Positions 33,224-42,439 are shown, numbered from the stretch's first letter. The stretch is 64,000 bases of DNA from Roseovarius pacificus (GCF_900142665.1 NZ_FRBR01000005.1:186001-250000); one strand, 5' to 3'. Program-made: numbers and translations. Notes: generated by a model from the sequence alone, not told the origin.

Positions 33224-34921
33224 ATGATCTCTCGTCGCGATTTTCTACAGGTCAGCATGGCGGCCTCGGCGATGGTGGGCGCAAGCGGTTTTGGCAACTG
33301 GGCCAGGCTGGCGGCGCAGCAGGCGCTGACGCAAGACCAGTTGTTGGAGTTCGACACGTTCGGGAACGTGTCGCTGATCCATGTGACCGATATCCACGCC
33401 CAGCTGAAACCGATCTATTTCCGCGAGCCGGAGATCAATATCGGGGTTGGTGACAACAAGGGCGAGGTGCCCCATGTCACCGGGGCGGATTTCCGCAAAA
33501 TGTACGGGATCGAAGACGGCAGCCCGTCGCATTACGCGCTGACCTACAATGATTTCTCGTCACTGGCCAAGGAATACGGTCGCGTTGGCGGTCTGGATCG
33601 CGTGGCGACGGTGATCAATTCGATCCGGGCCGCGCGCCCCGATGCACTGTTGCTGGATGGCGGCGATACCTGGCATGGGTCCTACACCTGCTATCAGACC
33701 GCAGGGCAGGACATGGTCAATGTGATGAACGCGCTCAAGCCCGACGCGATGACCTTCCACTGGGAATTCACCCTTGGGCAGGACCGGGTGCGCGAAATCG
33801 TCGAAGGCCTGCCCTTTGCCGCGCTTGGGCAGAATATCTTCGATGCGGAATGGGACGAGCCGGCGGAAGATTTCAAACCCTATGAATTCTTTGAGCGCGG
33901 CGGCGTGAAGATCGCCGTGATCGGTCAGGCCTTCCCGTATATGCCGATTGCCAATCCGGGATGGATGTTCCCCGATTACAGTTTCGGCATTCGTGACGAG
34001 CATATGCAGCAGATGGTCGACGAGGTGCGTGAGCAGGGCGCCGAACTGGTTGTCTGCCTGAGCCATAACGGCTTTGACGTGGACAAGAAAATGGCCGGCG
34101 TGGTCACGGGGATCGACGTGATCCTGTCGGGGCATACCCATGATGCGCTGCCCGAGCCGGCGCTGGTGGGCGATACGATCATCATCGCCAGCGGATCGAA
34201 CGGGAAATTCGTCAGCCGCGTCGATCTGGATGTGCGCGACGGGCGGATGATGGGATTCCGCCACAAGCTGATCCCGATTTTCAGTGACGTGATCGAGCCT
34301 GATGCCGAGGTGGCCGCCCTGATCGACGAACAGCGCGCGCCCTATCAGGCCGAACTGGACGAGGTGATCGGCCAGACGGACAGCCTGTTGTATCGTCGTG
34401 GCAACTTCAACGGGTCCTGGGACGATCTGATTTGCGACGCGTTGCTGAGCGAGCGCGATGCCGAGATCGCCATGAGCCCCGGCGTGCGGTGGGGCCCCAG
34501 CCTGATCCCCGGCGACGATATCACGCGTGACGATATCTGGAACGTCACCTCGATGACCTATGGCAAGGCCTATCGCAGCGAGATGACCGGCGAATTCATC
34601 AAGGTGATCCTTGAAGACGTGGCCGACAACATCTTCAACCCCGACCCCTATTACCAGCAGGGCGGGGACATGGTGCGGATCGGCGGCATGGGCTATTCCA
34701 TCGACATTTCCAAACCGCAGGGCGAACGGATTTCCGACATGACGTTGCTGAGCACGGGCGAGCCGATCGACCCGGCGCGCAATTATGTCGTGGCCGGGTG
34801 GGCCAGCGTGAACGAAGGCACCGAAGGGCCGCAGATCTGGGACGTGGTCGAAAGCCATATCCGCAAGCTCGGCACCGTTTCGCTGGAGCCGAACACAAGT
34901 GTGAAGGTCAGCGGCACGTAA
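33224..34921 (+). CDS. soxB: S-sulfosulfanyl-L-cysteine sulfohydrolase SoxB
   Basis: 565 residues. Tat signal with twin arginines MISRRDFLQVSMAASAMVGA. Metallophosphoesterase-like 5'-nucleotidase fold: HVTDIHAQLKPIYFREP (D56, H58 metal ligands), LLDGGDTWHGSYTCYQTAGQ, MTFHWEFTLG, VCLSHNGFDVDKK and LSGHTHDALPEP. The dimanganese enzyme hydrolyses the terminal sulfonate from SoxY as sulfate. The C-terminal nucleotidase domain ends in VSGT. Periplasmic. Confidence 0.97.
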   Translation: MISRRDFLQVSMAASAMVGASGFGNWARLAAQQALTQDQLLEFDTFGNVSLIHVTDIHAQLKPIYFREPEINIGVGDNKGEVPHVTGADFRKMYGIEDGSPSHYALTYNDFSSLAKEYGRVGGLDRVATVINSIRAARPDALLLDGGDTWHGSYTCYQTAGQDMVNVMNALKPDAMTFHWEFTLGQDRVREIVEGLPFAALGQNIFDAEWDEPAEDFKPYEFFERGGVKIAVIGQAFPYMPIANPGWMFPDYSFGIRDEHMQQMVDEVREQGAELVVCLSHNGFDVDKKMAGVVTGIDVILSGHTHDALPEPALVGDTIIIASGSNGKFVSRVDLDVRDGRMMGFRHKLIPIFSDVIEPDAEVAALIDEQRAPYQAELDEVIGQTDSLLYRRGNFNGSWDDLICDALLSERDAEIAMSPGVRWGPSLIPGDDITRDDIWNVTSMTYGKAYRSEMTGEFIKVILEDVADNIFNPDPYYQQGGDMVRIGGMGYSIDISKPQGERISDMTLLSTGEPIDPARNYVVAGWASVNEGTEGPQIWDVVESHIRKLGTVSLEPNTSVKVSGT

Positions 34922-34962
34922 TTCGTGCCGCGACCGTTTGACGGATACCGTGGATTCATCAT

Positions 34963-34980
34963 ATTCACGTAAGCGAATTT
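34963..34980. promoter_or_regulatory. Putative SoxR operator before soxC
   Basis: TATTCA (34963 region), 6-bp spacer, CGAATTT, then GATGTTG: same half-site layout as the soxW-X site with one mismatch in the right arm. It lies in the soxB-soxC gap about 40 bp before the soxC start, suggesting an additional regulated promoter for soxCD. Confidence 0.5.
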
Positions 34981-35007
34981 GATGTTGTAAGAGGAGGCTA
35001 AGAACAG

Positions 35008-36291
35008 ATGACAGCCGACAACGAAAAGAAAGGGGCCTCGCGCCGCGCGTTCCTGAAGGGCGCTGTTGCGGCCGGAGGAGCGGTTGCCGGGGCCGGAATG
35101 GCCCGTGCGGCCGGGCCGGACCCGCTGATCACCGAAGTTCAGGAATGGGCAAGCGGACTGGGTGAGGGGGTCGATGCAACGCCGTATGGCATGCCGATCC
35201 GGTTCGAGGGTGACGTGATCCGCCGCAATGTGGAGTGGCTGACCGCCGATACGATCAGTTCGATCAACTTCACCCCGATCCACGCGCTGGACGGGACGAT
35301 CACCCCGCAGGGCTGCGCGTTCGAGCGTCACCACTCGGGCGCGATCGAGTTGAAGAAGGACGACTACCGCCTGATGATCAACGGGCTGGTCGACAAGCCG
35401 CTGGTCTTTACCTACGAGGATCTGGAACGCTTCCCGCGTGAAAACCACGTGTATTTCTGCGAATGCGCGGCAAACACGGGCATGGAATGGGCCGGTGCGC
35501 AGTTGAACGGCGCGCAGTTCACCCACGGCATGATCCACAACATGGAATATTCCGGTGTGTCCCTGCGCACCCTGCTGACCGAGGCGGGGCTGGAGGCTGC
35601 GGGCGATCTGTCGGACAAGTGGGTGTATGTGGAAGGGGCCGATGCCTCGTCGAACGGGCGCTCGATCCCGATGGACAAGGCGCTGGACGATGTTCTGATT
35701 GCCTTCAAGGCCAATGGTGAAGCACTGCGCAAGGAGCACGGCTATCCCGTGCGCCTGGTCGTTCCTGGCTGGGAAGGCAACATGTGGATCAAGTGGCTGC
35801 GCCGTATCGAAGTGACAAATCAGGCCGTCGAAAGCCGCGAGGAAACATCGAAATACACCGATACGCTGGCCGATGGCACCAGCCGCAAGTGGACCTGGGT
35901 CATGGATGCCAAATCGGTCGTCACCAGCCCCAGCCCGCAATCGCCGATCAAGCACGGCCCCGGACCGCTGGTCATCACCGGGCTGGCATGGTCGGGCCAC
36001 GGCGCAATCACCCGTGTGGATGTCTCGACCGATGGCGGCAAGAACTGGCAGCAGGCGCGCCTTGCGGCAGAGGGGCAGTCCAAGGCGCTGTCGCGCTTCT
36101 ATCTCGAGATCGAGTGGGACGGAAAAGAGATGCTGTTGCAGTCCCGTGCCCATGACGAAACCGGGTATGTCCAGCCGACCAAGAACGCTTTGCGCGACGT
36201 GCGCGGCGAGAATTCGATCTATCACAACAACTGCATCCAGACCTGGTGGGTGAAGGAAAACGGGGAGGCAGAGAATGTCGAAGTCTCTTAA
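35008..36291 (+). CDS. soxC: Sulfane dehydrogenase molybdenum subunit SoxC
   Basis: 427 residues behind AAGAGGAGGC. Tat signal KKGASRRAFLKGAVAAGGAV. Sulfite oxidase-type molybdopterin domain: SINFTPIHALDGTITPQGCA, YFCECAANTGMEWAGAQLNG with the Mo-coordinating Cys near residue 153, and VRLVVPGWEGNMWIKWLRRI. The C-terminal dimerisation domain ends with QTWWVKENGEAENVEVS. With SoxD it removes six electrons from the SoxY-bound sulfane sulfur. Overlaps soxD by 17 bp. Confidence 0.97.
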   Translation: MTADNEKKGASRRAFLKGAVAAGGAVAGAGMARAAGPDPLITEVQEWASGLGEGVDATPYGMPIRFEGDVIRRNVEWLTADTISSINFTPIHALDGTITPQGCAFERHHSGAIELKKDDYRLMINGLVDKPLVFTYEDLERFPRENHVYFCECAANTGMEWAGAQLNGAQFTHGMIHNMEYSGVSLRTLLTEAGLEAAGDLSDKWVYVEGADASSNGRSIPMDKALDDVLIAFKANGEALRKEHGYPVRLVVPGWEGNMWIKWLRRIEVTNQAVESREETSKYTDTLADGTSRKWTWVMDAKSVVTSPSPQSPIKHGPGPLVITGLAWSGHGAITRVDVSTDGGKNWQQARLAAEGQSKALSRFYLEIEWDGKEMLLQSRAHDETGYVQPTKNALRDVRGENSIYHNNCIQTWWVKENGEAENVEVS

Positions 36292-37471
36292 GTTGTACGG
36301 GTTGAGCGGGGTCGGCGCGGCCGCGCTTCTGACCGCGGCTTACAATTTCGCGGATCGTAACGTCGCGCCGATGCCGACCGAGATGCCGATTGTTTCGGCC
36401 GATGCCGGATCGCCGGACATGATGTTCATCGCGGCCGCCCGCGCGGACGAAGCCGCCGAAGCCAAGCGCCTTGGCATTGGCCGCGAGGCCCTGCCGGAAG
36501 AGGTTGCCGCCTGGGATCTGGATGTCAGCCCGGATGGTACCGGGCTGCCCGAAGGGTCGGGCTCGGTCATGGACGGTGAAATGCTGTTCGTCGACAATTG
36601 CGCGATCTGCCATGGCGATTTTGCCGAAGGCGTGGACAACTGGCCCAAGCTGGCGGGAGGCGACGACACGCTGGCAGACAAGGACCCGGTGAAAACGGTC
36701 GGTTCTTATTGGCCTTACTTGTCGACGGCATGGGATTATGTGCATCGTTCAATGCCGTTTGGCGCCGCGCAGACCATGTCGGTGGACGATACCTATGCCA
36801 TCGTGGCCTATATTCTGTATTCCAACTATCTGGTGGACGAGGATTTCGTTCTGACGAACGAAAATTTCCTCGAGGTCGAAATGCCTAACGCGGATGGGTT
36901 CATCGTGGATGACCGGGCCGAAACCGAATATCCCCGGTTCAGCGAAGAGGCCTGTATGGAGAACTGCAAGGACAGCGTGGAAATCACCATGCGCGCCGCA
37001 GTTCTGGATGTGACCCCCGAAGAAGAAGGGAAAGCCGAGCCCGAGGAGGCGATGGAAGAGGCCAATGCCGACACAGCTGCCGATGAAGAGACCGAGCAGA
37101 CGGCAGAGGCCGAACCCGAAGAAGCGGCTGCCGAAGAGGCCGCGCTGGACATGGCGCTGGTCGAGGACGGCGAAAAGGTTTTCCGTCAATGCAAGGCTTG
37201 CCATCAGGTGGGCGACGGCGCGAAAAACCGTGTCGGTCCGCAGCTGAACGACGTGATCGGGCGCCACATGGCCGCGGTCGGGGATTTCAGATATTCCAAG
37301 ACGTTGCAGTCGATGGGCGAGGAAGGTCTGGTCTGGAACGCCGAGACCATGGCGGAATTCCTGTCCGATCCGCGTGGCTATGTCAAAGGCACCAAGATGT
37401 CGTTCAACGGCCTGCGCAAGGACGAGGATATCGCCGCGGTGACCGAGTATCTGAAATCCTTTTCGCAATAA
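36275..37471 (+). CDS. soxD: Sulfane dehydrogenase dihaem cytochrome c subunit SoxD
   Basis: 398 residues, starting inside soxC. N-terminal signal/anchor segment SGVGAALLTAAYNFADR-like hydrophobic stretch. Two cytochrome c domains: haem site C-A-I-C-H near residue 109 and C-K-A-C-H near residue 306 (FRQCKACHQVGDGAKNRVGP). Between them, about residues 240-295, is a Glu/Ala-rich acidic linker (EEEGKAEPEEAMEEANADTA). Two Cys in EEACMENCKDS precede the linker. Passes electrons from SoxC to other cytochromes. Confidence 0.95.
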   Translation: MSKSLKLYGLSGVGAAALLTAAYNFADRNVAPMPTEMPIVSADAGSPDMMFIAAARADEAAEAKRLGIGREALPEEVAAWDLDVSPDGTGLPEGSGSVMDGEMLFVDNCAICHGDFAEGVDNWPKLAGGDDTLADKDPVKTVGSYWPYLSTAWDYVHRSMPFGAAQTMSVDDTYAIVAYILYSNYLVDEDFVLTNENFLEVEMPNADGFIVDDRAETEYPRFSEEACMENCKDSVEITMRAAVLDVTPEEEGKAEPEEAMEEANADTAADEETEQTAEAEPEEAAAEEAALDMALVEDGEKVFRQCKACHQVGDGAKNRVGPQLNDVIGRHMAAVGDFRYSKTLQSMGEEGLVWNAETMAEFLSDPRGYVKGTKMSFNGLRKDEDIAAVTEYLKSFSQ

Positions 37472-37485
37472 GCGGGATGGTGACG

Positions 37486-37507
37486 GGGCCGGCCAATGTG
37501 CCGGCCC
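37486..37507 (+). terminator. Hairpin after soxD
   Basis: GGGCCGGC (37486-37493) pairs with GCCGGCCC (37500-37507), 6-base loop, followed by TGTTTGATTT. Partial terminator or attenuator between soxD and the second thioredoxin gene. Confidence 0.55.
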
Positions 37508-37576
37508 TGTTTGATTTGGTCCGGAGCGACCTTCTGGCGTAGACTGTCAGGGTATCCTTTGGGAGGAGGAGATGCC

Positions 37577-38170
37577 ATGCTGACACGCCGTATTTTAATG
37601 GCAACGCTGGCCGCCACTGCCGTGGCCGGAAAATGGGCTGTTGCCACGGAAATGGGGGACGACGGGTTGCACAAGCAGCCGTGGTTCCTGGACAGTTTTC
37701 TGGAACTGGGAGACGATCTGGCCCATGCGGCGGATCAGGACAGGCATCTGATGATCCTGTTCGAGCAAAAAGGCTGTCCCTATTGCCGGGAATTGCATCA
37801 GGTCAATTTCGCCCGCCCCGAGATCGCCGATTACATCAAGGCGAATTTCGATGTTATTCAGCTGAACCTGTGGGGATCACGCGAAGTCATGGATTTTGAC
37901 GGCGAGGTGCTGGAAGAACGCGATCTGGCGCAGAAATGGGGAGTCAACTACACGCCGACCACCCTTTTGTTCGCGGCTGAAGCTGTCGGTGCGCAGAGCG
38001 CCAGAGACGCCGAGAGCTTTCGCCTGCCGGGATATCTGAAGCCGTTCCACTACCTTTCATCGCTGGAATACGTTGAAACCGGTGAATACAGGCAGCAACC
38101 GTTCCAACGGTATTTGCAGGACAAGTTCGAAGCGCTCGAGAAACAGGGGATTGATCCGGATGTATGGTAA
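37577..38170 (+). CDS. SoxW-like periplasmic thioredoxin (second copy)
   Basis: 197 residues from ATG 37577 with GGGAGGAGGAG upstream. Tat-like or Sec signal (MLTRRILMATLAATAVAGKW). TEMGDDGLHKQPWFLDSFLE parallels the N-terminus of SoxW (AELGDDGLHKEDWMRETFLD), and CxxC is C67-P-Y-C70 in LFEQKGCPYCRELH. Cis-Pro loop VNYTPTTLLF. It diverges from SoxW in the C-terminal third. Position between soxD and soxE, overlapping soxE by 11 bp, suggests a role with SoxCD, SoxE or their haem maturation, or in SoxY reactivation; which one is unknown. Confidence 0.85.
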   Translation: MLTRRILMATLAATAVAGKWAVATEMGDDGLHKQPWFLDSFLELGDDLAHAADQDRHLMILFEQKGCPYCRELHQVNFARPEIADYIKANFDVIQLNLWGSREVMDFDGEVLEERDLAQKWGVNYTPTTLLFAAEAVGAQSARDAESFRLPGYLKPFHYLSSLEYVETGEYRQQPFQRYLQDKFEALEKQGIDPDVW

Positions 38171-38864
38171 TGTGGTGCGGTCTGTGGTGGTGAGCGTGGC
38201 TTTGGCGGCACCTGCCCTGGCCGACGAGATTGGCGACGCGGAGCGTGGCAAGGAGATATTTGAACTATGTGGGGGATGTCATGAGGTGGGCAACGGAGCC
38301 GAGAACGGGATTGGCCCGCATCTGAACGGAATATTCGGGCGCAATGCGGGGTCGGTCGCCGAAGGGTTTCCATATTCCGACGGGTTGAAGCGTGCCGGGG
38401 CGGACGGGTTGGTGTGGCATCTGGACAAACTCGATGCCTACCTGACCCATCCCAAGTTGTTGGTCAGCGATACACGAATGAATTTCGACGGGCTGGAAGA
38501 GCCACAAGACCGGGCCGATGTGCTGGCCTATCTGCGGATTTATTCGGACGATCCAGGGAACATTCCCGAAGCCGATCCAACGGCGATCCCCGCTGAGGTG
38601 CAGTTGCCCGAGGACATTCTGGCATTGGTGGGAGACGCCGAATATGGCGCGTACCTGTCGAGCGAATGCAAGACCTGTCACCAGGCAGACGGAAACGATG
38701 ACGGTATCCCGTCGATCACCAACTGGCCGCAAGAGGATTTCGTGATGGCGATGCATGCCTACAAGCGCAAGATCAGGCCGCACCCGGTGATGCAGATGAT
38801 GGCGGGACGTCTGAGCGATGAAGAAATCGCGGCGCTGGCCGCCTATTTTCGGGATATAGAATAA
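38160..38864 (+). CDS. soxE: Dihaem c-type cytochrome SoxE
   Basis: 234 residues from ATG 38160 (MYGNVVRSVVVSVALAAPAL), overlapping the thioredoxin gene by 11 bp. Signal peptide to residue 21. Haem sites C37-G-G-C40-H41 and C170-K-T-C173-H174; the axial Met of the first is likely in SDTRMNFDGL. In Paracoccus SoxE is a dihaem cytochrome partner of the flavoprotein SoxF encoded next, here after a 39-bp gap with GGGAGGAAACGG. Confidence 0.92.
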   Translation: MYGNVVRSVVVSVALAAPALADEIGDAERGKEIFELCGGCHEVGNGAENGIGPHLNGIFGRNAGSVAEGFPYSDGLKRAGADGLVWHLDKLDAYLTHPKLLVSDTRMNFDGLEEPQDRADVLAYLRIYSDDPGNIPEADPTAIPAEVQLPEDILALVGDAEYGAYLSSECKTCHQADGNDDGIPSITNWPQEDFVMAMHAYKRKIRPHPVMQMMAGRLSDEEIAALAAYFRDIE

Positions 38865-38903
38865 ACTGGAACGATTGGTTGTTTATCACGGGAGGAAACG
38901 GAA

Positions 38904-40166
38904 ATGACACTGAACAGACGAGCTTTTATCGGAACGGGGGCTGCGGCGGCGGCGATGCTGTCTGCCCCGATGCTGGGGGCGCAGGGCAAGCCGCGCGTGG
39001 TGGTCGTGGGCGGCGGTGCGGGCGGTGCGACTGCCGCGCGCTATATTGCCAAGGACAGCGATGGTGCGATTGACGTTACGCTGGTTGAGCCCACGCGCGC
39101 CTATTACACCTGCTTTTTCTCGAACCTCTACATCGGTGGTTTCCGCGAGTTGAGCAGTATCGGCCATAGCTATGGCACATTGGCCAGTGAGTATGGCGTC
39201 AACGTGGTGCATGACTGGGCAGTGGGGATCGACCGTGAGGCGAAAACCGTGACATTGGCGGGGGGCGCGGTGCTGCCTTATGATCGTTTGATCCTGAGCC
39301 CGGGCATTGATTTTGTCGAGGAGTCCGTGCCCGGCTGGAGCGTGGCGGCGCAGAACAAGATGCCCCATGCCTACAAGGCCGGGAGCCAGACCGAGTTGCT
39401 GAAAGCACAGATCGAGGCGATGCCCGAGGGCGGGCTTTATGCCATGGTCGCCCCGCCCAATCCGTATCGCTGTCCGCCGGGACCGTATGAGCGGATCAGC
39501 ATGGTGGCGCATCTGCTGAAGCAGATCAATCCGACCGCCAAGATCCTGATTGCCGATCCCAAGGACAAGTTTTCCAAACAGGCGTTGTTCGAGGAGGGCT
39601 GGCAGAAGCATTATGGCGGCATGGTCGAACGGATCGGGCCGGATTTCGGCGGCGGCAATGTCAGTGTGAACCCTGATGAGATGACGCTGGATATCGACGG
39701 AAGCGTGGAAAACGTTAATGTTTGCAATGTGATACCGGCGCAAAAGGCGGGCCGTATTTGCGACATGGCCGGGATCACCGAGGGAAATTGGGCCCCGGTG
39801 GTGCCAGCCACGATGCAAAGCCGGATGGATGAGAACATCCACGTTCTGGGGGATGCGACCAGTCAGGGCGACATGCCGAAATCGGGCTATTCGGCCAACA
39901 GTCAGGCCAAGGTCGCGGCAATGGCCGTGCGTGGGGCCCTGACCGATTCCAAAGTGTTTCCTGCCAAGTTTTCAAACACTTGCTGGAGCCTGATCGATGC
40001 CGATGACGGGGTCAAGGTGGGCGCGTCCTATGAGGCGACGGAGGAAAAGATCGCCAAGGTGGACGGTTTCATCAGCCAGACCGGCGAGGACGCGGCGCTG
40101 CGCAAGGCGACCTACGAGGAATCGGTGGGATGGTATGCCGGGATCACCGAGGACATGTTCGGCTGA
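38904..40166 (+). CDS. soxF: Flavocytochrome c sulfide dehydrogenase flavoprotein SoxF
   Basis: 420 residues. Tat signal MTLNRRAFIGTGAAAAAMLS, then FAD-binding VVVVGGGAGGATAARYIAKD. Active-site cysteines: NPYRCPPGPYERISMVAHLL and SNTCWSLIDADDGVKVGASY, the redox disulfide pair of FCSD, plus TCFFSNLYIGG. C-terminal FCSD-flavin domain (SVGWYAGITEDMFG end). It oxidises sulfide or reactivates SoxYZ, giving electrons to SoxE. Last gene of the cluster, followed by a terminator. Confidence 0.95.
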   Translation: MTLNRRAFIGTGAAAAAMLSAPMLGAQGKPRVVVVGGGAGGATAARYIAKDSDGAIDVTLVEPTRAYYTCFFSNLYIGGFRELSSIGHSYGTLASEYGVNVVHDWAVGIDREAKTVTLAGGAVLPYDRLILSPGIDFVEESVPGWSVAAQNKMPHAYKAGSQTELLKAQIEAMPEGGLYAMVAPPNPYRCPPGPYERISMVAHLLKQINPTAKILIADPKDKFSKQALFEEGWQKHYGGMVERIGPDFGGGNVSVNPDEMTLDIDGSVENVNVCNVIPAQKAGRICDMAGITEGNWAPVVPATMQSRMDENIHVLGDATSQGDMPKSGYSANSQAKVAAMAVRGALTDSKVFPAKFSNTCWSLIDADDGVKVGASYEATEEKIAKVDGFISQTGEDAALRKATYEESVGWYAGITEDMFG

Positions 40167-40484
40167 GCCTGCCGGGCGTTCGATAAGATCACACCCCCGG
40201 CCCGGTGCCGGGGGTGTTTCGTTAACCTTTGGCGCGACTCACCCTGGAACCCCTTGGTTAACGGGACAAATCGCGATCAGTATTGCATCTGTATCACGTC
40301 GGTATCGCATCGGTATTCATATCTGTCCGGGCAGGTGTGAACAGGGCGTACGGCGGAGGTGTTGGTTTCGCAGGGTCTTTGGTGTCGTCCGTGGAATTGG
40401 CGCTCGAGGCAAACCGGGGGCTGACCTTTGAGTGCAAAGGTCGTATAGCGGCGCGAGTAGGCAGTACAGGAGCGCGTGAAGCGC
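40167..40484. other. Intergenic region between soxF and the ABC exporter
   Basis: Contains the sox terminator at its left end. The rest has a few short TCGGTAT-like repeats around 40298-40318 but no supported gene or RNA. Confidence 0.5.
40191..40219 (+). terminator. Terminator of the sox operon
   Basis: Perfect 10-bp stem ACACCCCCGG (40191-40200) and CCGGGGGTGT (40208-40217), 7-base loop, followed by TTTCGTT. Confidence 0.85.
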
Positions 40485-42317
40485 ATGAGCGACCAGACCG
40501 AGCAGACGCGTGACGAGGCAAAGCAAGCCGAGGCTGTGAGTACAGAGCCGCGCAAACGCGGACCGCTGTTTTCCGAAGCTGACCGGGCCAATCTGCGCTG
40601 GTTCTGGTCCCGGTATCTTCGGCACCGGGCGAAGTGGCTTGTCGTGATCCTGTTGATGATCCTTGTTCAGGGGCTGGTTTATCAACAGTTCCTGTCAATG
40701 ACCGAGAACGGGCTGCGGGTGATCTTCGAGTCCGGTGCTGTAAGGGACCTTGTGGTTGTCTGCGTCGTCGTGTTCGGGCTGTTCGTCCTGCGCGGTCTGA
40801 TGTCGTTTCTGGTGCCCATCGTGGCGATCCGTGTCAGCAATGCCGCGGTTCACGATATGCGCAGCGATATGATCGACCATCTGATGTCATTGGATCTGGC
40901 CTATTTCGAGCGGACACGCTCGGGGCAGATCCTGCAACGTCTGGTGGCGCAGACGCAGGCCATTGGGGGGTTCGTCGGTATTCAACTGGCCAATGCGGTG
41001 CGCGACCTGGTGACGGTTGTCATCGTCTCGGGCTATCTGATCTGGAAAAACCCGATCTTGTTCGGCACGGCGGTGGTTGTCTTGCCGTTCATCATCTGGG
41101 TGATGAACTATGTCTCGGATCGCGTGAAGGACACGCAGGGTCAGGCCGAGCAGGCCCGTGGCGATTACATGAACGGCATCGAAGAGACCGTGAGTGGGAT
41201 GCGTACGGTCAAGATCGCCAGCCAGGAAGAGGTGGAATCGGGTCGCCTGAAGGCCGGGACACGGCACTTGCGCGACCTCAGCGCCAAGCTGCAACGAACG
41301 CAGGCGCTGGTGATGCCGTCGATCGATCTGAGTTCGGCCTTTGTGTATGTTCTGGTGATCGGTGGTGGCGGCTACATGGTGCTGAGCCCGCAATTCGATG
41401 TCGATGGCGCCGGGATCATCACGTTCCTGCTGGGGATGGTGATGGTGTTCGATCCTGCGCGGTTGCTGGCGCAGTTCTTTGGCCAGTTGCAATCGCAACT
41501 GGTGATCCTCGACCGTATCCGCGGCATCTATGACGAGACACCCTCGATCCATGACGCGCCCGGCGCGGTGTCCGAGTTCGATACGGCAGGCGACATCGAA
41601 CTGAAAAACATCCGGTTTTCCTACAGCCCCGATCAGCCCTTGTTCCGCGGGCTGGATATGACATTCGAGGGCGGCAAGATGTCGGCCATCGTGGGGGCCA
41701 CGGGATCGGGCAAGACGACGATCCTGTCGCTGCTGTCGCGGCTATACGACGTGCAGGGCGGGCAGATCACCATCGGGGGCAAGCCGATCCGCGATCTGAA
41801 GGTGCGGGCGCTGCGCGAAAGTTTCTCGGTCGTGGCGCAGGATATCGTGATCTTCAACAATTCGATCTGGGAAAATATCCGTTACGTGAAACCCGAGGCG
41901 AGCGAGGAAGAGGTCTGGCGCGCTGCCGAGGCGGCCGAGATCGCCGATCTGATCCGCGCCCGCGGCGGTGCGGAGGTGGGACCGAAAGGGGCGCAATTGT
42001 CCGGCGGGCAAAAGCAGCGGATCGCGATTGCGCGGGCGTTCCTGCGCGATGCGCCGATTCTGCTGCTGGACGAGGCTACCAGTGCATTGGATCAGGCCAC
42101 CGAAGAGCGGATCAAATCGGCGCTGGACCGTCTGACCAAAGGCAAGACGACGATCGTGGTGGCGCACCGGTTGTCCTCGGTCGCCGAGGCCGACCGGATT
42201 TTCGTGCTGGAGGCCGGGGCGCTGGTGGAAGACGGACGGCACGAGGAATTGCTGGCGCGCGACGGGCTTTATGCGCGGCTCTACCAGGCGCAGAAAAAGG
42301 GCTATGACGGGCGCTGA
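40485..42317 (+). CDS. MsbA-type ABC exporter (fused TM and ATPase domains)
   Basis: 610 residues from ATG 40485 (MSDQTEQTRDEAKQAEAVST); a GTG three codons earlier is an alternative. Six TM helices in residues about 45-330 (ABC_membrane type 1), then the ATPase: Walker A VGATGSGKTTILSLLSRLYD, Q-loop VVAQDIVIFNNSIWENI, signature LSGGQKQRIAIARAFL, Walker B ILLLDEATSALD and switch His in VVAHRLSSVAEA. A homodimeric exporter of lipid A, other lipids or hydrophobic compounds. The TMD/NBD pattern is closest to lipid A exporters; substrate not proven. Single gene upstream of clpP. Confidence 0.88.
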   Translation: MSDQTEQTRDEAKQAEAVSTEPRKRGPLFSEADRANLRWFWSRYLRHRAKWLVVILLMILVQGLVYQQFLSMTENGLRVIFESGAVRDLVVVCVVVFGLFVLRGLMSFLVPIVAIRVSNAAVHDMRSDMIDHLMSLDLAYFERTRSGQILQRLVAQTQAIGGFVGIQLANAVRDLVTVVIVSGYLIWKNPILFGTAVVVLPFIIWVMNYVSDRVKDTQGQAEQARGDYMNGIEETVSGMRTVKIASQEEVESGRLKAGTRHLRDLSAKLQRTQALVMPSIDLSSAFVYVLVIGGGGYMVLSPQFDVDGAGIITFLLGMVMVFDPARLLAQFFGQLQSQLVILDRIRGIYDETPSIHDAPGAVSEFDTAGDIELKNIRFSYSPDQPLFRGLDMTFEGGKMSAIVGATGSGKTTILSLLSRLYDVQGGQITIGGKPIRDLKVRALRESFSVVAQDIVIFNNSIWENIRYVKPEASEEEVWRAAEAAEIADLIRARGGAEVGPKGAQLSGGQKQRIAIARAFLRDAPILLLDEATSALDQATEERIKSALDRLTKGKTTIVVAHRLSSVAEADRIFVLEAGALVEDGRHEELLARDGLYARLYQAQKKGYDGR

Positions 42318-42439
42318 AGCGGCGCGATTGCCGGGTATAAAACCTTGGGGACTGCCCCTTGCAGGGGGGGGAGCGCGAGACTAAGACTCCGTTAGCACCT
42401 AGGCGGTAAAGATCGAAACACTCTCACAGGCAGGCGAAC

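Noticed and set aside
34783..36225. 480-codon frame antisense to soxC
   Set aside because: No recognisable domain; soxC on the plus strand has Tat signal, Mo-binding Cys and full length.
37577..38170. Second SoxW as an assembly duplication of soxW
   Set aside because: DNA and protein differ extensively (CPYC versus CIYC, different C-terminus), so it is a true paralogue.
40290..40330. Short TCGGTAT-like repeats as a CRISPR or tandem array
   Set aside because: Only a few imperfect copies with no regular spacers.
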